Below are positions 28,606 through 42,918 of a DNA stretch of 64,000 bases, piece by piece; position 1 is the stretch's first letter, and every line of letters begins with the position of its first letter. The notes beneath the pieces were generated by a model. The model ran no database searches and was not told the origin of the DNA. It was given only the letters and a program-made list of their open reading frames with translations. This DNA is from Alkalicoccus urumqiensis (lineage in GTDB: Bacteria > Bacillota > Bacilli > Bacillales > Salisediminibacteriaceae). The position numbers and the translations under genes were made by a program. Location of the stretch: NCBI RefSeq assembly GCF_002993335.1, contig NZ_PVNS01000014.1, positions 25,737 to 89,736 on the forward strand, written 5' to 3'.

Positions 28606-29796
28606 TTACTCCATGATGTCAGCTACGACGCCGGCACCTACAGTACGTCCACCCTCACGGATCGAGAACTTAGTTCCTTCTTCGATCGCGATTGGAGAGA
28701 TGAGTTCAACAGTCATCTCAACGTTGTCCCCAGGCATAACCATTTCTACGCCTTCAGGAAGCTGAGTGATACCAGTTACGTCCGTAGTACGGAAGTAGAA
28801 CTGTGGGCGGTAGTTTGTGAAGAATGGAGTGTGACGTCCACCTTCTTCTTTAGAAAGAACGTAAACTTCCGCTTTGAACTTTGTGTGTGGAGTGATGGAG
28901 CCCGGCTTCGCAAGTACCTGACCGCGGTTGATGTCGTCGCGGGATACACCACGAAGAAGTGCACCAATGTTGTCGCCTGCTTCTGCATAGTCAAGAAGCT
29001 TACGGAACATCTCAACACCAGTTACAGTCGTCTTAGAGGACTGCTCTGCAAGACCGATGATTTCTACTTCGTCACCAACGTTAAGCTGGCCACGCTCAAC
29101 ACGGCCTGTTGCAACTGTACCACGGCCTGTGATGGAGAATACGTCCTCAACAGGCATCATGAAAGGCTTGTCCTTGTCACGGTCCGGTGTTGGGATATAC
29201 TCGTCAACCTGCTGCATGAGGTCGATGATTGCCTGCTCGTGCTCTTCGTTGCCTTCAAGAGCGAGAAGTGCAGAACCTTTAACGACTGGAATGTCGTCAC
29301 CAGGGAAGTCGTACTCAGACAGAAGCTCACGTACTTCCATTTCTACGAGCTCAAGAAGCTCTTCGTCGTCAACCTGGTCTGTTTTGTTCAGGAATACAAC
29401 GATGGAAGGTACGCCAACCTGACGGGAGAGCAGGATGTGCTCACGAGTCTGTGGCATTGGGCCGTCAGCTGCGGATACTACAAGGATAGCTCCGTCCATC
29501 TGTGCGGCACCAGTGATCATGTTTTTAACATAGTCTGCGTGTCCTGGGCAGTCTACGTGTGCATAGTGGCGGGAATCCGTCTCATACTCAACGTGTGCAG
29601 TAGAGATTGTGATTCCACGCTCGCGCTCTTCCGGTGCTCCGTCGATCTGGTCGTACGCCATAGCAGTACCTTTACCAGAGTTCTTGTGAAGAACGTGTGT
29701 GATTGCTGCAGTCAGTGTTGTTTTACCGTGGTCTACGTGTCCAATTGTACCAATGTTGGCATGCGTTTTGGAACGATCAAATTTTTCTTTTCCCAT
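28606..29796 (-). CDS. tuf: elongation factor Tu
   Basis: 396 residues. GTPase that delivers aminoacyl-tRNA to the ribosome. The G1 motif is GHVDHGKT (19-26), followed by DCPGHADY and NKTD; domains II and III complete the protein. It is the last gene of the str operon and ends at a strong terminator. Only one tuf copy is in the window. Confidence 0.98.
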   Translation of the reverse strand: MGKEKFDRSKTHANIGTIGHVDHGKTTLTAAITHVLHKNSGKGTAMAYDQIDGAPEERERGITISTAHVEYETDSRHYAHVDCPGHADYVKNMITGAAQMDGAILVVSAADGPMPQTREHILLSRQVGVPSIVVFLNKTDQVDDEELLELVEMEVRELLSEYDFPGDDIPVVKGSALLALEGNEEHEQAIIDLMQQVDEYIPTPDRDKDKPFMMPVEDVFSITGRGTVATGRVERGQLNVGDEVEIIGLAEQSSKTTVTGVEMFRKLLDYAEAGDNIGALLRGVSRDDINRGQVLAKPGSITPHTKFKAEVYVLSKEEGGRHTPFFTNYRPQFYFRTTDVTGITQLPEGVEMVMPGDNVEMTVELISPIAIEEGTKFSIREGGRTVGAGVVADIME

Positions 29797-29875
29797 GATC
29801 GAAATCCTCCTTACATATAGTTAAAGTTTTTTTATTTCTTTGGAGAAGGTGTACCGTGAAGATATCACCTTCCCC

Positions 29876-29904
29876 AGCTTACAATAAATTTATTGCGGTG
29901 ACAA
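29876..29904 (-). promoter_or_regulatory. possible internal promoter of tuf
   Basis: TTGTCA (29904-29899), 17-nt spacer, TAAGCT (29881-29876) just after the fusA stop. The -10 is poor. Between it and tuf a hairpin (GAAGGTG with CACCTTC) lacks a T-run. Confidence 0.35.
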
Positions 29905-29912
29905 TCCTTCGC

Positions 29913-31991
<2,079 letters not shown>

Positions 31992-32083
31992 GTGTCTTTC
32001 TCCTTCCTGTGATTCGGGATATGTGGGCAGCGCAGACTGCTTATGCAGCCTGCATCTGCTTTATAACGGCATACAGAAACGGC

Positions 32084-32554
32084 TTACCAGCGGTAGTGGG
32101 CAAACGCTTTGTTGGCTTCTGCCATTTTGTGTGTTTCTTCGCGCTTTTTAACCGCTGCGCCTGTGTTGTTTGCTGCATCCAGAATCTCGTTTGCCAGACG
32201 CTCTTCCATGGTTTTTTCACCACGGAGACGAGCGTAGTTTACGAGCCAGCGGAGACCGAGTGTTGTACGGCGCTCCGGCTTTACTTCAATCGGTACCTGG
32301 TAGTTTGCACCACCGACACGGCGTGCTTTTACTTCCAGAACCGGCATGATGTTCTTCAGCGCTTCTTCAAATACTTCCTGAGGATCCTTTCCGGAACGCT
32401 CACGGACTAAGTCAAAAGCGTTATAAAGAGATTTCTGTGCAACACCTTTCTTACCGTCGATCATGATACGGTTAATCAGGCGTGTCACAAGCTTTGATTT
32501 ATAGATAGGATCTGCTAATACATCGCGGCGAGCTACTGGTCCTTTACGAGGCAT
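32084..32554 (-). CDS. rpsG: 30S ribosomal protein S7
   Basis: 156 residues. It nucleates assembly of the 16S 3' domain and lines the E site. [20 protein letters not shown] and the C-terminal [10 protein letters not shown] are canonical. Confidence 0.97.
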   Translation of the reverse strand: MPRKGPVARRDVLADPIYKSKLVTRLINRIMIDGKKGVAQKSLYNAFDLVRERSGKDPQEVFEEALKNIMPVLEVKARRVGGANYQVPIEVKPERRTTLGLRWLVNYARLRGEKTMEERLANEILDAANNTGAAVKKREETHKMAEANKAFAHYRW

Positions 32555-32588
32555 TAAGGTCCCTCCTTTCAGTTATAATAGAAAGCAA

Positions 32589-33002
32589 TTATTTTTTCGG
32601 TCGCTTTGTACCGTACTTGGAACGGCTCTGCATCCGTCCTTCAACGCCTGCTGTATCCAGCGCGCCGCGGACGATGTGGTAGCGGACACCCGGAAGGTCC
32701 TTTACTCGGCCTCCACGGATCAGAACAACACTGTGCTCCTGCAGGTTGTGTCCAATACCAGGAATGTATGCAGTTACCTCGATCTGGTTTGTCAGACGTA
32801 CACGCGCATACTTACGAAGGGCCGAGTTCGGCTTCTTCGGTGTCATGGTACCGACACGTGTGCAGACACCGCGCTTCTGCGGAGAATCCTCATCTGTCTG
32901 ACGCTTCTTGTAGCTGTTGTAGCCTTTGTTCAGAGCAGGTGAGTCTGACTTCTGCATTTTGGACTTACGTCCTTTTTTCACCAATTGGTTAATTGTTGGC
33001 AT
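32589..33002 (-). CDS. rpsL: 30S ribosomal protein S12
   Basis: 137 residues. It is the decoding-centre protein. The lysine in [12 protein letters not shown] that is changed in streptomycin-resistant mutants is wild type, as is the [10 protein letters not shown] loop. First ribosomal gene of the str operon. Confidence 0.97.
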   Translation of the reverse strand: MPTINQLVKKGRKSKMQKSDSPALNKGYNSYKKRQTDEDSPQKRGVCTRVGTMTPKKPNSALRKYARVRLTNQIEVTAYIPGIGHNLQEHSVVLIRGGRVKDLPGVRYHIVRGALDTAGVEGRMQSRSKYGTKRPKK

Positions 33003-33061
33003 CGGTTGTGCCTCCCTTCTTTACTTAATCATACAAGCCCACTGGTCCAGGTGGTTCACAA

Positions 33062-33102
33062 ATGGGTAAAAGGAAAGTCTTTGCTGTTAAGCCAGCAAAA
33101 AC
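33062..33102. other. inverted repeat in the rplGB-rpsL gap
   Basis: TTTGCTG (33082-33088) and CAGCAAA (33095-33101) form a short hairpin. The clear T-run lies on the + strand side (33104-33110), while on the - strand, where transcription runs, only scattered T follow. It could slow or partly terminate rpoC-rplGB transcription. Confidence 0.35.
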
Positions 33103-33107
33103 TTTTT

Positions 33108-33356
33108 TTACTTTTTAATCGCTACGACTGCCGCGTTAACGTCTATGCCGCAGGCTTTCCCCAGTTTCTGCATCGATTCCACATACGTAATGGGAACCTC
33201 TTTCACCTGCGCTGCTGCAAGTGGCCTGGCAGTTACCTGCGAACTCGCATCGCGTGCAATGACGAGCTCGGAAACCTGTTCGCTTTCCAGTGCTTTTAAG
33301 GTTTGTTTTGTGCCTACAACTTTTTCTGCTGCCTGGGCTACTTTTTCATAAGACAT
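33108..33356 (-). CDS. rplGB: L7Ae-family ribosomal protein (YbxF-type)
   Basis: 82 residues from the ATG at 33356 with GGAGG upstream. The L7Ae/L30e fold binds kink-turn RNA. MSYEKVAQAAEKVVGTKQTL resembles Bacillus YbxF, which is encoded at this same rpoC-rpsL position. Confidence 0.88.
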   Translation of the reverse strand: MSYEKVAQAAEKVVGTKQTLKALESEQVSELVIARDASSQVTARPLAAAQVKEVPITYVESMQKLGKACGIDVNAAVVAIKK

Positions 33357-33499
33357 CTGCATCCTCCAAAGCATCAGGTATTTGGCACACTTAGATATAG
33401 TATCACCGGGGTCAGGGCGTGTCAACCACTTCTCTGAGAAAAATGACGTTTTAACAGGAAGGTTCCGGACCGCGGATGTGCGGCCCGGACCGGTGACGC

Positions 33500-36400
33500 T
33501 TATTCCTGATCGCTCACTGTTACTTCTTCGAGTGCCTCTGTATCTTCTTCATGCTTATCCACGTGCTGCATCTGGCGGTAGCGCTGCATGCCGGTTCCGG
33601 CAGGTACGAGCTTACCGATAATGACGTTTTCCTTCAGGCCGACAAGCTCATCGCGCTTACCTTTGATGGCTGCGTCTGTAAGCACACGCGTCGTTTCCTG
33701 GAAGGAAGCAGCGGAAAGGAAGGAGTCGGTTTCAAGCGACGCTTTCGTGATCCCGAGAAGAACCGGCAGTCCTGTCGCCGGACGTCCACCTTTAATAAGG
33801 ATGTCCTGGTTGACTTCGTTGAACTGATGAACCTCCACAAGGGATCCCGGAAGTACTTCGGTGTCGCCGGCGTCGATAACACGGACTTTGCGCATCATCT
33901 GGCGGACCATGACTTCCACGTGCTTGTCGCCGATTTCAACACCCTGCATCCGGTATACCTTCTGCACTTCACGCAGCAGGTATTCCTGGACACCCTGCAC
34001 GCCGGATACGGTGAGGAGCTCTTTCGGGTCGATGGAACCTTCGGTCAGTTCCTGTCCCGGCTTCACTTCATCGCCGATATCTACTTTCAGGCGGGCCTGG
34101 TAAAGGGTTGGATACGTCCGTGTTTCAATTGCATTCTGCACGACGATCTCTTTCTTGTCGGCGCCTTCACGGATGTCGGAAACTTTCCCTTCGATCTCCG
34201 CGATGACAGCCTGACCTTTCGGATTACGTGCTTCGAATACTTCCTGAATACGCGGAAGACCCTGGGTGATGTCGTCTCCTGCTACACCGCCTGTGTGGAA
34301 TGTACGCATTGTAAGCTGTGTACCCGGCTCACCGATGGACTGGGCAGCAATGATGCCGACTGCTTCGCCGACTTCTACTTCTGCACCGGTCGCAAGGTTT
34401 CTGCCGTAGCACTTCTTACACGAACCGTGGCGGGTGTCACAGGTGAAGACCGAACGGATAAGAACGGTTTTGACACCGGCGTCTTCAATCACTTTCGCTG
34501 TATCTTCATCGATCTCTTCATTACGGGAAGCAAGCAGTCTGCCGTCTTCCGGATGATAGATGTTCTGGAAGGAGGCACGGCCGACAAGGCGGTCGTAAAG
34601 CGGCTCAATGACTTCGGAGCCTTCCTGAATCGCAGATACTTCCAGTCCGCGGTCGGTGCCGCAGTCCTCTTCACGGATGATAACATCCTGTGCCACGTCG
34701 ACGAGACGGCGGGTAAGATACCCGGAATCGGCTGTCTTCAGTGCGGTATCGGCAAGACCTTTACGCGCACCGTGTGTGGAGATGAAGTACTCGAGTACCG
34801 TCAGACCTTCACGGAAACTGGATTTGATCGGAAGCTCGATGATCCGTCCGGATGGATTCGCCATCAGACCACGCATACCCGCAAGCTGAGTGAAGTTGGA
34901 TGCGTTACCACGCGCTCCGGAATCACTCATCATAAAGATCGGGTTCGTTTTCTCCAGGGTGCCGAGAAGCTTCTCCTGGATTACGTCTTTGGCGCTGCTC
35001 CATACTTCAATGACCTTGTCATAGCGCTCTTCTTCGGTAATCAGACCACGGCGGAACTGCTTGGAAATCTTGGCGACACGCTCTTCCGCGTCATCGAGGA
35101 TTTCCTGCTTGTCCTTCAGTACGACGATATCGGATACACCGATCGTAATACCGGCTTTCGTGGAGTAGTAGAAACCGAGATCCTTCATCTTATCAAGCAT
35201 GACAGATGTTTCGGAAATCTTGAACTTCTTAAAGACTTCAGCAATGATATCGCCGAGGAAGCCTTTTTTGAACGGAAGGACAAGATCTCGTTCTGCAAAT
35301 TCCTTTTTAATGTCCGTATCCGGCTTCACGAAATAGCGGGACGGTGTTTCGATTTCCAGGTTATCTGCCGTCGGTTCATTCAGATATGGGAAGGACTTCG
35401 GCAGAATTTCGTTGAAAATGACCTTTCCGGTCGTTGTGAGAAGCAGGTGGTCTGCATACTCCTCGCGGAAATTGGCTTTGTTGATCGATTTCACCGGCAG
35501 AGCAATCCGTGTATGAAGGTGCACATAGCCGTTCTGATAGGCCGTGAGCACTTCATCCGGGCTGTTGAAAGTGTTGCCTTCGCCGACAGCGCCTTCGCGC
35601 TCGAGCGTCAGGTAATAGTTACCGAGAACCATATCCTGGGAAGGTGTAACAACCGGCTTGCCGTCCTTCGGGTTCAGGATATTCTGTGCTGCAAGCATAA
35701 GGAGACGGGATTCCGCCTGTGCTTCTGCAGAAAGCGGTACGTGGACAGCCATCTGGTCCCCGTCAAAGTCTGCGTTGTAGGCAGTACATACGAGCGGGTG
35801 AAGCTTAATCGCACGGCCTTCCACGAGCGTCGGTTCGAATGCCTGGATACCGAGACGGTGAAGTGTCGGTGCACGGTTCAGCAGTACCGGGTGCTCCCGG
35901 ATGACGGCTTCAAGTACATCCCATACTTCCGGATGAACACGCTCGACCTTACGCTTGGCGCTCTTGATGTTGTGCGCCAGGCCTTTGCTGACAAGCTCCT
36001 TCATGACGAATGGCTTGAACAGTTCAAGTGCCATTTCCTTCGGCAGCCCGCACTGATACATCTTCAGGCTCGGCCCGACGACGATAACGGAACGACCGGA
36101 ATAGTCGACACGCTTACCCAGAAGGTTCTGACGGAAACGTCCCTGCTTACCTTTCAGCATATGGGAAAGGGATTTCAGCGGACGGTTACCCGGTCCTGTA
36201 ACCGGACGTCCACGGCGGCCGTTATCGATCAGTGCATCGACAGCTTCCTGAAGCATACGCTTCTCGTTCTGTACGATAATGCTCGGCGCACCGAGATCGA
36301 GAAGACGCTTTAAGCGGTTGTTCCGGTTGATCACACGGCGGTACAGATCGTTCAGGTCGGACGTTGCAAAACGGCCGCCGTCGAGCTGTACCATCGGACG

Positions 36401-37114
36401 CAGTTCCGGTGGAATAACCGGAAGTACGTCGAGGACCATCCAGCTTGGATCGTTATCGGAATGACGGAAGGCTTCAATGACTTCCAGGCGCTTGATCGCA
36501 CGTGTGCGGCGCTGCCCCTGGGCAGTTTCGAGCTCTTCTTTCAGCATGTTTGCTTCTTTGTCGAGGTCGATTTCCTCAAGCAGACGGCGGATAGCTTCCG
36601 CACCCATATCTGCCGAGAAAGTACGGCCGTACTTGTCGCGGTAGCTGCGGTACTCTTTTTCCGACAGGAGCTGCTTCTGCTCCAGCGGTGTATCGCCTGC
36701 ATCTGTTACGACGTAGGAAGCAAAGTAAATTACTTCTTCCAGCGAGCGGGGGGACATGTCGAGAACAAGCCCCATCCGGCTCGGGATTCCTTTGAAGTAC
36801 CAGATGTGGGAGACAGGGGCAGCAAGCTCAATGTGCCCCATACGCTCCCGGCGGACCTTCGCACGGGTTACTTCCACGCCGCACCGGTCGCAGACAACAC
36901 CTTTATAGCGTACACGCTTATATTTTCCGCAGTGACATTCCCAGTCTTTTGTCGGGCCGAAAATACGTTCACAGAACAGCCCGTCTTTTTCCGGCTTCAG
37001 CGTACGGTAGTTGATTGTTTCCGGCTTTTTCACTTCTCCGCGGGACCAAGAGCGGATCTTGTCCGAGGAAGCAAGGCCGATTTTCATATATTCAAAGTTA
37101 TTTACATCTATCAA
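33500..37114 (-). CDS. rpoC: DNA-directed RNA polymerase subunit beta'
   Basis: 1204 residues, TTG start (as in related species) after GGGAGG. The N-terminal zinc ligands are C60, C62, C75 and C78. The catalytic magnesium motif NADFDGDQM is at 447-455. A second zinc cluster ([13 protein letters not shown]) lies in the C-terminal third, and the trigger loop region [20 protein letters not shown] is intact. Transcribed with rpoB. Confidence 0.98.
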   Translation of the reverse strand: MIDVNNFEYMKIGLASSDKIRSWSRGEVKKPETINYRTLKPEKDGLFCERIFGPTKDWECHCGKYKRVRYKGVVCDRCGVEVTRAKVRRERMGHIELAAPVSHIWYFKGIPSRMGLVLDMSPRSLEEVIYFASYVVTDAGDTPLEQKQLLSEKEYRSYRDKYGRTFSADMGAEAIRRLLEEIDLDKEANMLKEELETAQGQRRTRAIKRLEVIEAFRHSDNDPSWMVLDVLPVIPPELRPMVQLDGGRFATSDLNDLYRRVINRNNRLKRLLDLGAPSIIVQNEKRMLQEAVDALIDNGRRGRPVTGPGNRPLKSLSHMLKGKQGRFRQNLLGKRVDYSGRSVIVVGPSLKMYQCGLPKEMALELFKPFVMKELVSKGLAHNIKSAKRKVERVHPEVWDVLEAVIREHPVLLNRAPTLHRLGIQAFEPTLVEGRAIKLHPLVCTAYNADFDGDQMAVHVPLSAEAQAESRLLMLAAQNILNPKDGKPVVTPSQDMVLGNYYLTLEREGAVGEGNTFNSPDEVLTAYQNGYVHLHTRIALPVKSINKANFREEYADHLLLTTTGKVIFNEILPKSFPYLNEPTADNLEIETPSRYFVKPDTDIKKEFAERDLVLPFKKGFLGDIIAEVFKKFKISETSVMLDKMKDLGFYYSTKAGITIGVSDIVVLKDKQEILDDAEERVAKISKQFRRGLITEEERYDKVIEVWSSAKDVIQEKLLGTLEKTNPIFMMSDSGARGNASNFTQLAGMRGLMANPSGRIIELPIKSSFREGLTVLEYFISTHGARKGLADTALKTADSGYLTRRLVDVAQDVIIREEDCGTDRGLEVSAIQEGSEVIEPLYDRLVGRASFQNIYHPEDGRLLASRNEEIDEDTAKVIEDAGVKTVLIRSVFTCDTRHGSCKKCYGRNLATGAEVEVGEAVGIIAAQSIGEPGTQLTMRTFHTGGVAGDDITQGLPRIQEVFEARNPKGQAVIAEIEGKVSDIREGADKKEIVVQNAIETRTYPTLYQARLKVDIGDEVKPGQELTEGSIDPKELLTVSGVQGVQEYLLREVQKVYRMQGVEIGDKHVEVMVRQMMRKVRVIDAGDTEVLPGSLVEVHQFNEVNQDILIKGGRPATGLPVLLGITKASLETDSFLSAASFQETTRVLTDAAIKGKRDELVGLKENVIIGKLVPAGTGMQRYRQMQHVDKHEEDTEALEEVTVSDQE

Positions 37115-37150
37115 GGGGCCAACCTCCCTTTCAGCATTCGAATTGACCGG

Positions 37151-40100
37151 TTACGCGTTCGACTCGCCTGATTCGAGGTTCAGGTTCAGCTTTTCGTTCG
37201 CCTGCTCTTCTTCCTCGTCAATTTCCAGCATGTCGATTTCTTCATCATTGCTTGAAAGCATCTTGACGTCCATACCGAGACTCTGCAGCTCTTTGATCAG
37301 TACCTTGAAGGATTCCGGTACTCCCGGCTCCGGTACATTTTCCCCTTTGACGATCGCTTCGTATGTTTTCACACGGCCGATCGTGTCATCGGATTTCACT
37401 GTGAGAATCTCCTGAAGCGTGTAGGCAGCACCGTAGGCTTCCAGTGCCCATACCTCCATCTCGCCGAAACGCTGGCCACCGAACTGTGCTTTACCACCGA
37501 GCGGCTGCTGCGTGACGAGAGAGTATGGTCCGGTGGAACGTGCGTGAAGCTTGTCGTCCACCATGTGTGCCAGTTTGATCATATACATGACGCCGACAGA
37601 AACACGGCTGTCAAACGGTTCACCGGTACGGCCATCGTAGAGGACGGTTTTTCCGTCGCGGGCCATGCCGGCTTCTTCGATCGTCGACCAGACATCTTCC
37701 TCGTTCGCTCCGTCAAATACCGGTGTGGCAATATGGAGTCCGAGCTGACGTGCAGCCATTCCCATATGCAGCTCGAGTACCTGACCGATGTTCATACGTG
37801 ATGGAACACCGAGCGGGTTCAGCATGATGTCGATCGGCGTACCGTCCGGCAGGTAAGGCATATCCTCTTCCGGAAGGATTTTTGAGATAACACCTTTGTT
37901 ACCGTGACGACCGGCCATTTTATCCCCTTCGTGAATCTTCCGCTTCTGTACGATATAGACACGCACAAGCTGGTTGACACCCGGTGGCAGCTCATCGCCG
38001 TCCTCCCGGTTGAAGATCTTCACATCCAGTACGATGCCGTCTCCACCGTGCGGAGCGCGGAGGGAAGTGTCACGTACTTCACGGGCTTTTTCCCCGAAAA
38101 TGGCGTGGAGGAGACGCTCTTCTGCAGTCAGCTCTGTGACACCCTTCGGCGTTACTTTACCAACGAGAATATCGCTGTCTTTCACTTCCGCACCGACGCG
38201 GATAATACCGCGCTCATCGAGGTTCCGGAGCGCATCGTCGCCGACGTTTGGAATGTCGCGCGTGATTTCTTCCGGCCCGAGCTTCGTATCGCGGGCTTCC
38301 GACTCGTATTCCTCAATGTGAATCGACGTGTATACGTCATCTTTGACGAGACGCTCACTGAGAATGATCGCATCCTCGTAGTTGTAGCCGTCCCATGTCA
38401 TAAAGCCGACGAGAACGTTCTGGCCGAGAGCCATCTCCCCTTTTTCCATGGAGGAGCCGTCCGCCAGGATTTCTCCTTTTTCTACGACCATGCCTTCCGA
38501 TACAATCGGACGCTGGTTGTAGCAGGTACCCTGGTTGGAGCGTTCGAACTTCGTCATGTTGTAGCGCTTGATGTCGCCTTCCACTTCACGACCGTCGATC
38601 TCCTTGATCTCGCGGATATCGACATGATCGGCAGAGACGCGTTCCACGCGGCCCGGATGCCGTGCAACGATTGCTGCACCGGAGTCCTTGGCGGAAACGT
38701 ATTCCATACCGGTACCGACAAGCGGCGAATGCGGCTCCAGAAGAGGTACCGCCTGACGCTGCATGTTCGCACCCATCAGGGCACGGTTGGAGTCGTCGTT
38801 TTCAAGGAATGGAATACAAGCCGTTGCAGCAGAAACTACCTGCTTCGGAGAAACGTCCATGTAGTCAACCCGGTCACGGGCAACGATGATGTTCTCACCA
38901 CGGAAGCGGCAGATAATATTCTCATCTACAAAACGGCCTTCTTCGTCGAGCTTCGCATTTGCCTGGGCGACGACGTAGTTGTCCTCTTCGTCCGCTGTCA
39001 GGTAGTCCACTTCCCGCGTGACAATCTCTTCATCATGATTCACACGGCGGTACGGAGACTCGATAAATCCGAATTTATTCACTTTCGCAAAAGAGGAAAG
39101 CGAGTTGATCAGACCGATGTTCGGTCCTTCCGGTGTTTCAATCGGACACATACGCCCGTAGTGGGAGTAGTGTACGTCTCGAACTTCAAAGCCGGCACGC
39201 TCACGTGTCAGACCGCCGGGTCCAAGTGCCGAGAGACGGCGCTTGTGCGTCAGCTCTGCCAGTGGGTTCGTCTGATCCATGAACTGGGAAAGCTGGGAGC
39301 TTCCGAAGAACTCTTTGATCGACGCAATGACCGGACGGATATTGATCAGCGCCTGCGGCGTAATCATATTCGCATCCTGAATGGACATACGCTCACGTAC
39401 GACACGTTCCATACGGGAAAGACCGATGCGGAACTGGTTCTGAAGAAGCTCTCCGACAGAACGCAGACGACGGTTTCCGAGGTGGTCAATGTCATCGGTA
39501 TTGCCGACGCCGTGCAGCAGGTTGAAGAAATAGCTGATGGAGGAGACGATGTCCGCCGGCGTAATGTTTTTAATCGACTTATCGATCTGACCGTTGGCGA
39601 TGACTTTAATCGGCGTGTCTTCTTCCTGTGTCTGGGAGTAGATCATGACCGTCTGTACATCGACATCTTCGTCATCAATGACGCCGCCCTGAAGGTTGTA
39701 GCGCGTCAGGCCGACACCCTGCTCAAAGTAAGGAATAAGGCGGTCCAGCACACGGCGGTCCACAAGCGTTCCTTCTTCTGCAAGAACCTCTCCTGTTTCC
39801 GTATCCACAAGCGTTTCTGCAAGGCGCTGGTTGAACAGGCGGTTTTTAATATGAAGCTTTTTGTTCATTTTGTACCGTCCAACGTTGGCAAGATCGTAGC
39901 GCTTCGGATCAAAGAAACGGGATTCCAGAAGGCTTCTCGCACTCTCTACCGTCGGCGGCTCACCAGGGCGGAGACGCTCATAAATTTCAAGAAGCGCCTT
40001 CTCCGAACCGTCGGTGTTGTCTTTTTCCAGTGTGTTGCGCAGGTATTCATCTTCTCCGAGGAGATCGATGATTTCCTGATCGGAGCCGAACCCGAGCGCA

Positions 40101-40690
40101 CGCAGAAGAACCGTTACCGGGATCTTCCGGGTACGGTCGATCCGGACATACACGACGTCCTTGGCATCCGTTTCCAGCTCCAGCCATGCACCACGGTTTG
40201 GAATAACAGTGGTGGTGAAGCCTTTCTTTCCGTTCTTATCAAATTTCTTGCTGAAATACACACTCGGCGAGCGGACGAGCTGGGAAACGATAACGCGCTC
40301 TGCACCATTGATGACAAAGGTACCGGTATCGGTCATCAGAGGGAAATCCCCCATGAAGACTTCCTGCTCCTTCACTTCCCCGGTCTCTTTATTAATGAGA
40401 CGGACTTTTACCCGCAGCGGGGCGGAATAGGTGACGTCTCTCTCTTTGGATTCATCAACCGGGTATTTTGGCTCTCCCAGGCTGTATCCAACAAATTCAA
40501 GCACAAGATTTCCAGTGAAATCCTCAATTGGAGAAATATCCTGGAACATATCCTGTATACCTTCTTCAAGAAACCAGTCGTAGGAAGCTGTCTGAATTTC
40601 AATCAAGTTGGGCAGATCCAGCACTTCATTGATCCGGGCATAGCTTCTTCTCTGGCGGTGGCGACCATACTGAACTAGTTGACCTGTCAA
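37151..40690 (-). CDS. rpoB: DNA-directed RNA polymerase subunit beta
   Basis: 1179 residues. The start is set at TTG 40690 ([20 protein letters not shown]), with GAGGGGTG upstream and agreeing with Bacillus subtilis; a GTG three codons earlier overlaps that ribosome site. The rifampicin region [20 protein letters not shown] carries the usual susceptible residues. The C-terminus ends in a short acidic tail. Confidence 0.98.
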   Translation of the reverse strand: MTGQLVQYGRHRQRRSYARINEVLDLPNLIEIQTASYDWFLEEGIQDMFQDISPIEDFTGNLVLEFVGYSLGEPKYPVDESKERDVTYSAPLRVKVRLINKETGEVKEQEVFMGDFPLMTDTGTFVINGAERVIVSQLVRSPSVYFSKKFDKNGKKGFTTTVIPNRGAWLELETDAKDVVYVRIDRTRKIPVTVLLRALGFGSDQEIIDLLGEDEYLRNTLEKDNTDGSEKALLEIYERLRPGEPPTVESARSLLESRFFDPKRYDLANVGRYKMNKKLHIKNRLFNQRLAETLVDTETGEVLAEEGTLVDRRVLDRLIPYFEQGVGLTRYNLQGGVIDDEDVDVQTVMIYSQTQEEDTPIKVIANGQIDKSIKNITPADIVSSISYFFNLLHGVGNTDDIDHLGNRRLRSVGELLQNQFRIGLSRMERVVRERMSIQDANMITPQALINIRPVIASIKEFFGSSQLSQFMDQTNPLAELTHKRRLSALGPGGLTRERAGFEVRDVHYSHYGRMCPIETPEGPNIGLINSLSSFAKVNKFGFIESPYRRVNHDEEIVTREVDYLTADEEDNYVVAQANAKLDEEGRFVDENIICRFRGENIIVARDRVDYMDVSPKQVVSAATACIPFLENDDSNRALMGANMQRQAVPLLEPHSPLVGTGMEYVSAKDSGAAIVARHPGRVERVSADHVDIREIKEIDGREVEGDIKRYNMTKFERSNQGTCYNQRPIVSEGMVVEKGEILADGSSMEKGEMALGQNVLVGFMTWDGYNYEDAIILSERLVKDDVYTSIHIEEYESEARDTKLGPEEITRDIPNVGDDALRNLDERGIIRVGAEVKDSDILVGKVTPKGVTELTAEERLLHAIFGEKAREVRDTSLRAPHGGDGIVLDVKIFNREDGDELPPGVNQLVRVYIVQKRKIHEGDKMAGRHGNKGVISKILPEEDMPYLPDGTPIDIMLNPLGVPSRMNIGQVLELHMGMAARQLGLHIATPVFDGANEEDVWSTIEEAGMARDGKTVLYDGRTGEPFDSRVSVGVMYMIKLAHMVDDKLHARSTGPYSLVTQQPLGGKAQFGGQRFGEMEVWALEAYGAAYTLQEILTVKSDDTIGRVKTYEAIVKGENVPEPGVPESFKVLIKELQSLGMDVKMLSSNDEEIDMLEIDEEEEQANEKLNLNLESGESNA

Positions 40691-41051
40691 CTCATTCACC
40701 CCTCAAGACTAACGTTTTTATCATCAAAAGACCGGAAAACGGCCTTTGACTGACAGCATGTTTCATGTTTCGCGCATTGTGGAATGTGTCAGATTGGATT
40801 GCAGCTCCTGAACACAGAGGATATAATGTAGACGCGGTGCGGTGATTAAACTCCGGAAACAAAGAAAAAAAGGGTTCGGAACGATTCCTCATGCATAAAT
40901 TCCTCTACATTGATCGTTTGTGTACACTCACCCTTTTTCTACGTATTTCCATATTCAACTGCTGATTCGATTACTGACGCTGCGACAGAAGGGCGCAATA
41001 CCCCTATTATCGTATTCATACGCATTAAATAACATTAACACAGCGCATTAC
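40691..41051 (-). other. 361-bp non-coding region upstream of rpoB
   Basis: No gene is seen. It is more AT-rich than its surroundings. Read leftward it holds a possible long-armed terminator (AGGGT near 40931 with ACCCTTTTTTT near 40868) and closer to rpoB an AAAGGCCG/CGGTCTTT hairpin (about 40724-40745) without a good T-run. No consensus promoter was found; the best -10-like word is TTATAT around 40821 with a weak -35. Confidence 0.5.
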
Positions 41052-41660
41052 CTACGTCAATGTTTTTTCTGCAGCAAAGATGAAATATCCCTTCGACTTT
41101 GCTTTTGTCTCCACATGGAAGCCGAGGTCCTGAAGCTTCTGCTTCGTGGACGGTGCCCCCTGCTTCTTCTGAATAACGACGTACAATACACCTCCGGGCC
41201 GGAGCACTTCCCACGCCCCTTCGTACAATTGGAAAACGACGTCTTTACCGGCACGGATCGGCGGGTTGGTGACAACCGCTGCATAGGTGCCCGGCTCTTC
41301 TCCCTCCATCAGGTTCTGCTGACGGACGGTCACATTTCCGAGGCGCTGCCGTTCGGCGTTCGCTCTGGACAATTCGGCCGACCGTTCATTGATATCCACG
41401 AGAACTACTTCCCGCTCCGGACACCAGGATGCAATCGTGAGCCCGAGCGGCCCCCAGCCGCAGCCGGCATCCAGTACCGGTCCATCCACAGAAGGTGCTT
41501 CCCACGATTCCAGCAGCAGCCGGGATCCGAAATCAAGCCCGCCTCTCGAAAACACGCCGCGGTCCACCCAGAACGGCATGCTCTTTCCGCTTATATCCAG
41601 TTCGATTGTTTCTTTCCGGCTTTCCGTTCCCGGACGCCGGGAGTAATAGTGTTCACTCAC
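41052..41660 (-). CDS. class I SAM-dependent methyltransferase (RsmC-like)
   Basis: 202 residues from the GTG at 41660 (MSEHYYSRRPGTESRKE), eight bases after AAGGGGG. The SAM motif is VLDAGCGWGPLGL and the substrate motif NPPIRAGK is typical of guanine-N2 rRNA methyltransferases. It matches Bacillus ybxB, encoded at the same rplL-rpoB position; the exact rRNA target is not proven for this family in Bacillus. Confidence 0.88.
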   Translation of the reverse strand: MSEHYYSRRPGTESRKETIELDISGKSMPFWVDRGVFSRGGLDFGSRLLLESWEAPSVDGPVLDAGCGWGPLGLTIASWCPEREVVLVDINERSAELSRANAERQRLGNVTVRQQNLMEGEEPGTYAAVVTNPPIRAGKDVVFQLYEGAWEVLRPGGVLYVVIQKKQGAPSTKQKLQDLGFHVETKAKSKGYFIFAAEKTLT

Positions 41661-41710
41661 GCCGATATCCCCCTTCCTTCGTTTCACAGAACCGTTTTTC
41701 TTCCGCGGTA

Positions 41711-41753
41711 GAAAAAAGGCCCGTCCCGGAGAATCTCCGAAACGAGCCTTTTC
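41711..41753 (-). terminator. rho-independent terminator after rplL
   Basis: AAGGCTCG...CGGGCCTT stem with inner CGGAGA/TCTCCG pairing, followed by six T on the - strand. It lies between rplL and the methyltransferase gene and probably lowers rpoBC expression relative to L10/L12. Confidence 0.8.
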
Positions 41754-41765
41754 GATAACGAGCGC

Positions 41766-42125
41766 TTACTTGAGCTCGATTTTCGCTCCTGCTTCTTCGA
41801 GCTTTGCTTTCATTTCGTCTGCTTCTTCTTTCTCTACGCCCTCTTTAACTGGGGACGGAGCACCATCAACAAGTGCTTTTGCTTCTTTCAGGCCAAGACC
41901 AGTGATTTCACGTACGATCTTGATTACGCCGATCTTGGAAGAACCAGCGTCTTCAAGTACTACGTCAAATTCAGTCTGCTCTTCAGCTGCTGCTTCTCCG
42001 CCGCCTGCTACTGCTACCGGCGCTGCTGCTGTTACACCAAACTCTTCTTCAATTGCTTTTACAAGATCGTTCAGTTCGAGTACGGACATTTCCTTGACCG
42101 CATCAATAATCTCTTGATTTGTCAT
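41766..42125 (-). CDS. rplL: 50S ribosomal protein L7/L12
   Basis: 119 residues. N-terminal dimer domain, Ala/Gly-rich hinge ([17 protein letters not shown]) and C-terminal factor-binding domain ([20 protein letters not shown]). Forms the multi-copy stalk with L10. Confidence 0.98.
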   Translation of the reverse strand: MTNQEIIDAVKEMSVLELNDLVKAIEEEFGVTAAAPVAVAGGGEAAAEEQTEFDVVLEDAGSSKIGVIKIVREITGLGLKEAKALVDGAPSPVKEGVEKEEADEMKAKLEEAGAKIELK

Positions 42126-42174
42126 GATTGTTGCCTCCTATAAAATAATTTATGACGCTGCCTTAACGGTCAGC

Positions 42175-42678
42175 TTACGCGCTCTCTTCTTCTTCCTTCT
42201 TGTCGGCAACGGCTTTCGTTGCGATGGCCAGTCCGCGGATTGGCGCCTGCAGGACGTTTGCAAACATGGAAAGCAGTCCTTCGTAGGAAGGAAGGTTTGC
42301 CAGTGCTTTAATCTGGTCCAGCGTTGCAACCTCACCGTCGATAACGCCGGCTTTCAGTTCGAGGGCTTCGTGCTCTTTAGCAAAGTTGTTGAGGATCTTT
42401 GCAGGAGCTACGACATCGTCGTAACCGAAAGCGATCGCTGTCGGCCCGGCAAGCTGCTCGTCGAGGTCGGTAAGACCTGTTTCTGCTGTAGCACGGCGGA
42501 CCATTGTGTTTTTATACACTTTGAAGTCAATGCCGGCTTCGCGGAGCTGCTTGCGGAGCTCGGTTGATTCCGCTACATCCAGACCACGGTAGTCCACAAC
42601 GATCGTGGATTTGCTGTCCTTCAGCTTCTGCGTGATTTCCTGAACCACCTGCTGCTTTTGTTCAATCACTGCGCTCAT
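42175..42678 (-). CDS. rplJ: 50S ribosomal protein L10
   Basis: 167 residues. It anchors L7/L12 dimers to 23S rRNA and represses its own message through the leader at 42715-42890. [20 protein letters not shown] is the typical N-terminal segment. Confidence 0.97.
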   Translation of the reverse strand: MSAVIEQKQQVVQEITQKLKDSKSTIVVDYRGLDVAESTELRKQLREAGIDFKVYKNTMVRRATAETGLTDLDEQLAGPTAIAFGYDDVVAPAKILNNFAKEHEALELKAGVIDGEVATLDQIKALANLPSYEGLLSMFANVLQAPIRGLAIATKAVADKKEEEESA

Positions 42679-42714
42679 TCATGACACCTCCTGTACGTAC
42701 GATTCAATTCATAC

Positions 42715-42890
42715 CTGGCTGTCCAGGGTGCGGAGGCATAAAAATGCCTCCACATCCGCAGACATGGAGGCACGCGTTCATATGCACTGCTTGAAAAGCT
42801 GTGCTTTATCGCCTGACACCTCGGCAGGGAATCTTTAAGCCCGGAGGCCCCTGCTGTCTACGGTATGATCTATTAGATTCACAACCAGTA
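42715..42890 (-). promoter_or_regulatory. L10 leader (autoregulatory mRNA of rplJL)
   Basis: The gap between rplA and rplJ contains, on the - strand, CCCTGCCGAGGTGTCAGGCG and further downstream a terminator hairpin: GCCTCCA (42752-42746 region) with TGGAGGC, followed by T-rich sequence (42740-42744). This fits the Firmicute L10 leader, where L10(L12) binding favours attenuation. Confidence 0.75.
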
Positions 42891-42918
42891 GTATAACCCG
42901 CTGAAAAGCGGCTGTCAA

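Noticed and set aside
28594..29820. 408-codon + strand frame opposite tuf
   Set aside because: Antisense shadow of tuf, a very strongly codon-biased gene.
33551..36313. 920-codon + strand frame opposite rpoC
   Set aside because: Shadow of rpoC codon bias; composition (Cys/His/Phe-rich, no domains) is typical of antisense frames.
37904..40678. 924-codon + strand frame opposite rpoB
   Set aside because: Antisense shadow of rpoB; no ribosome site and no protein family features.
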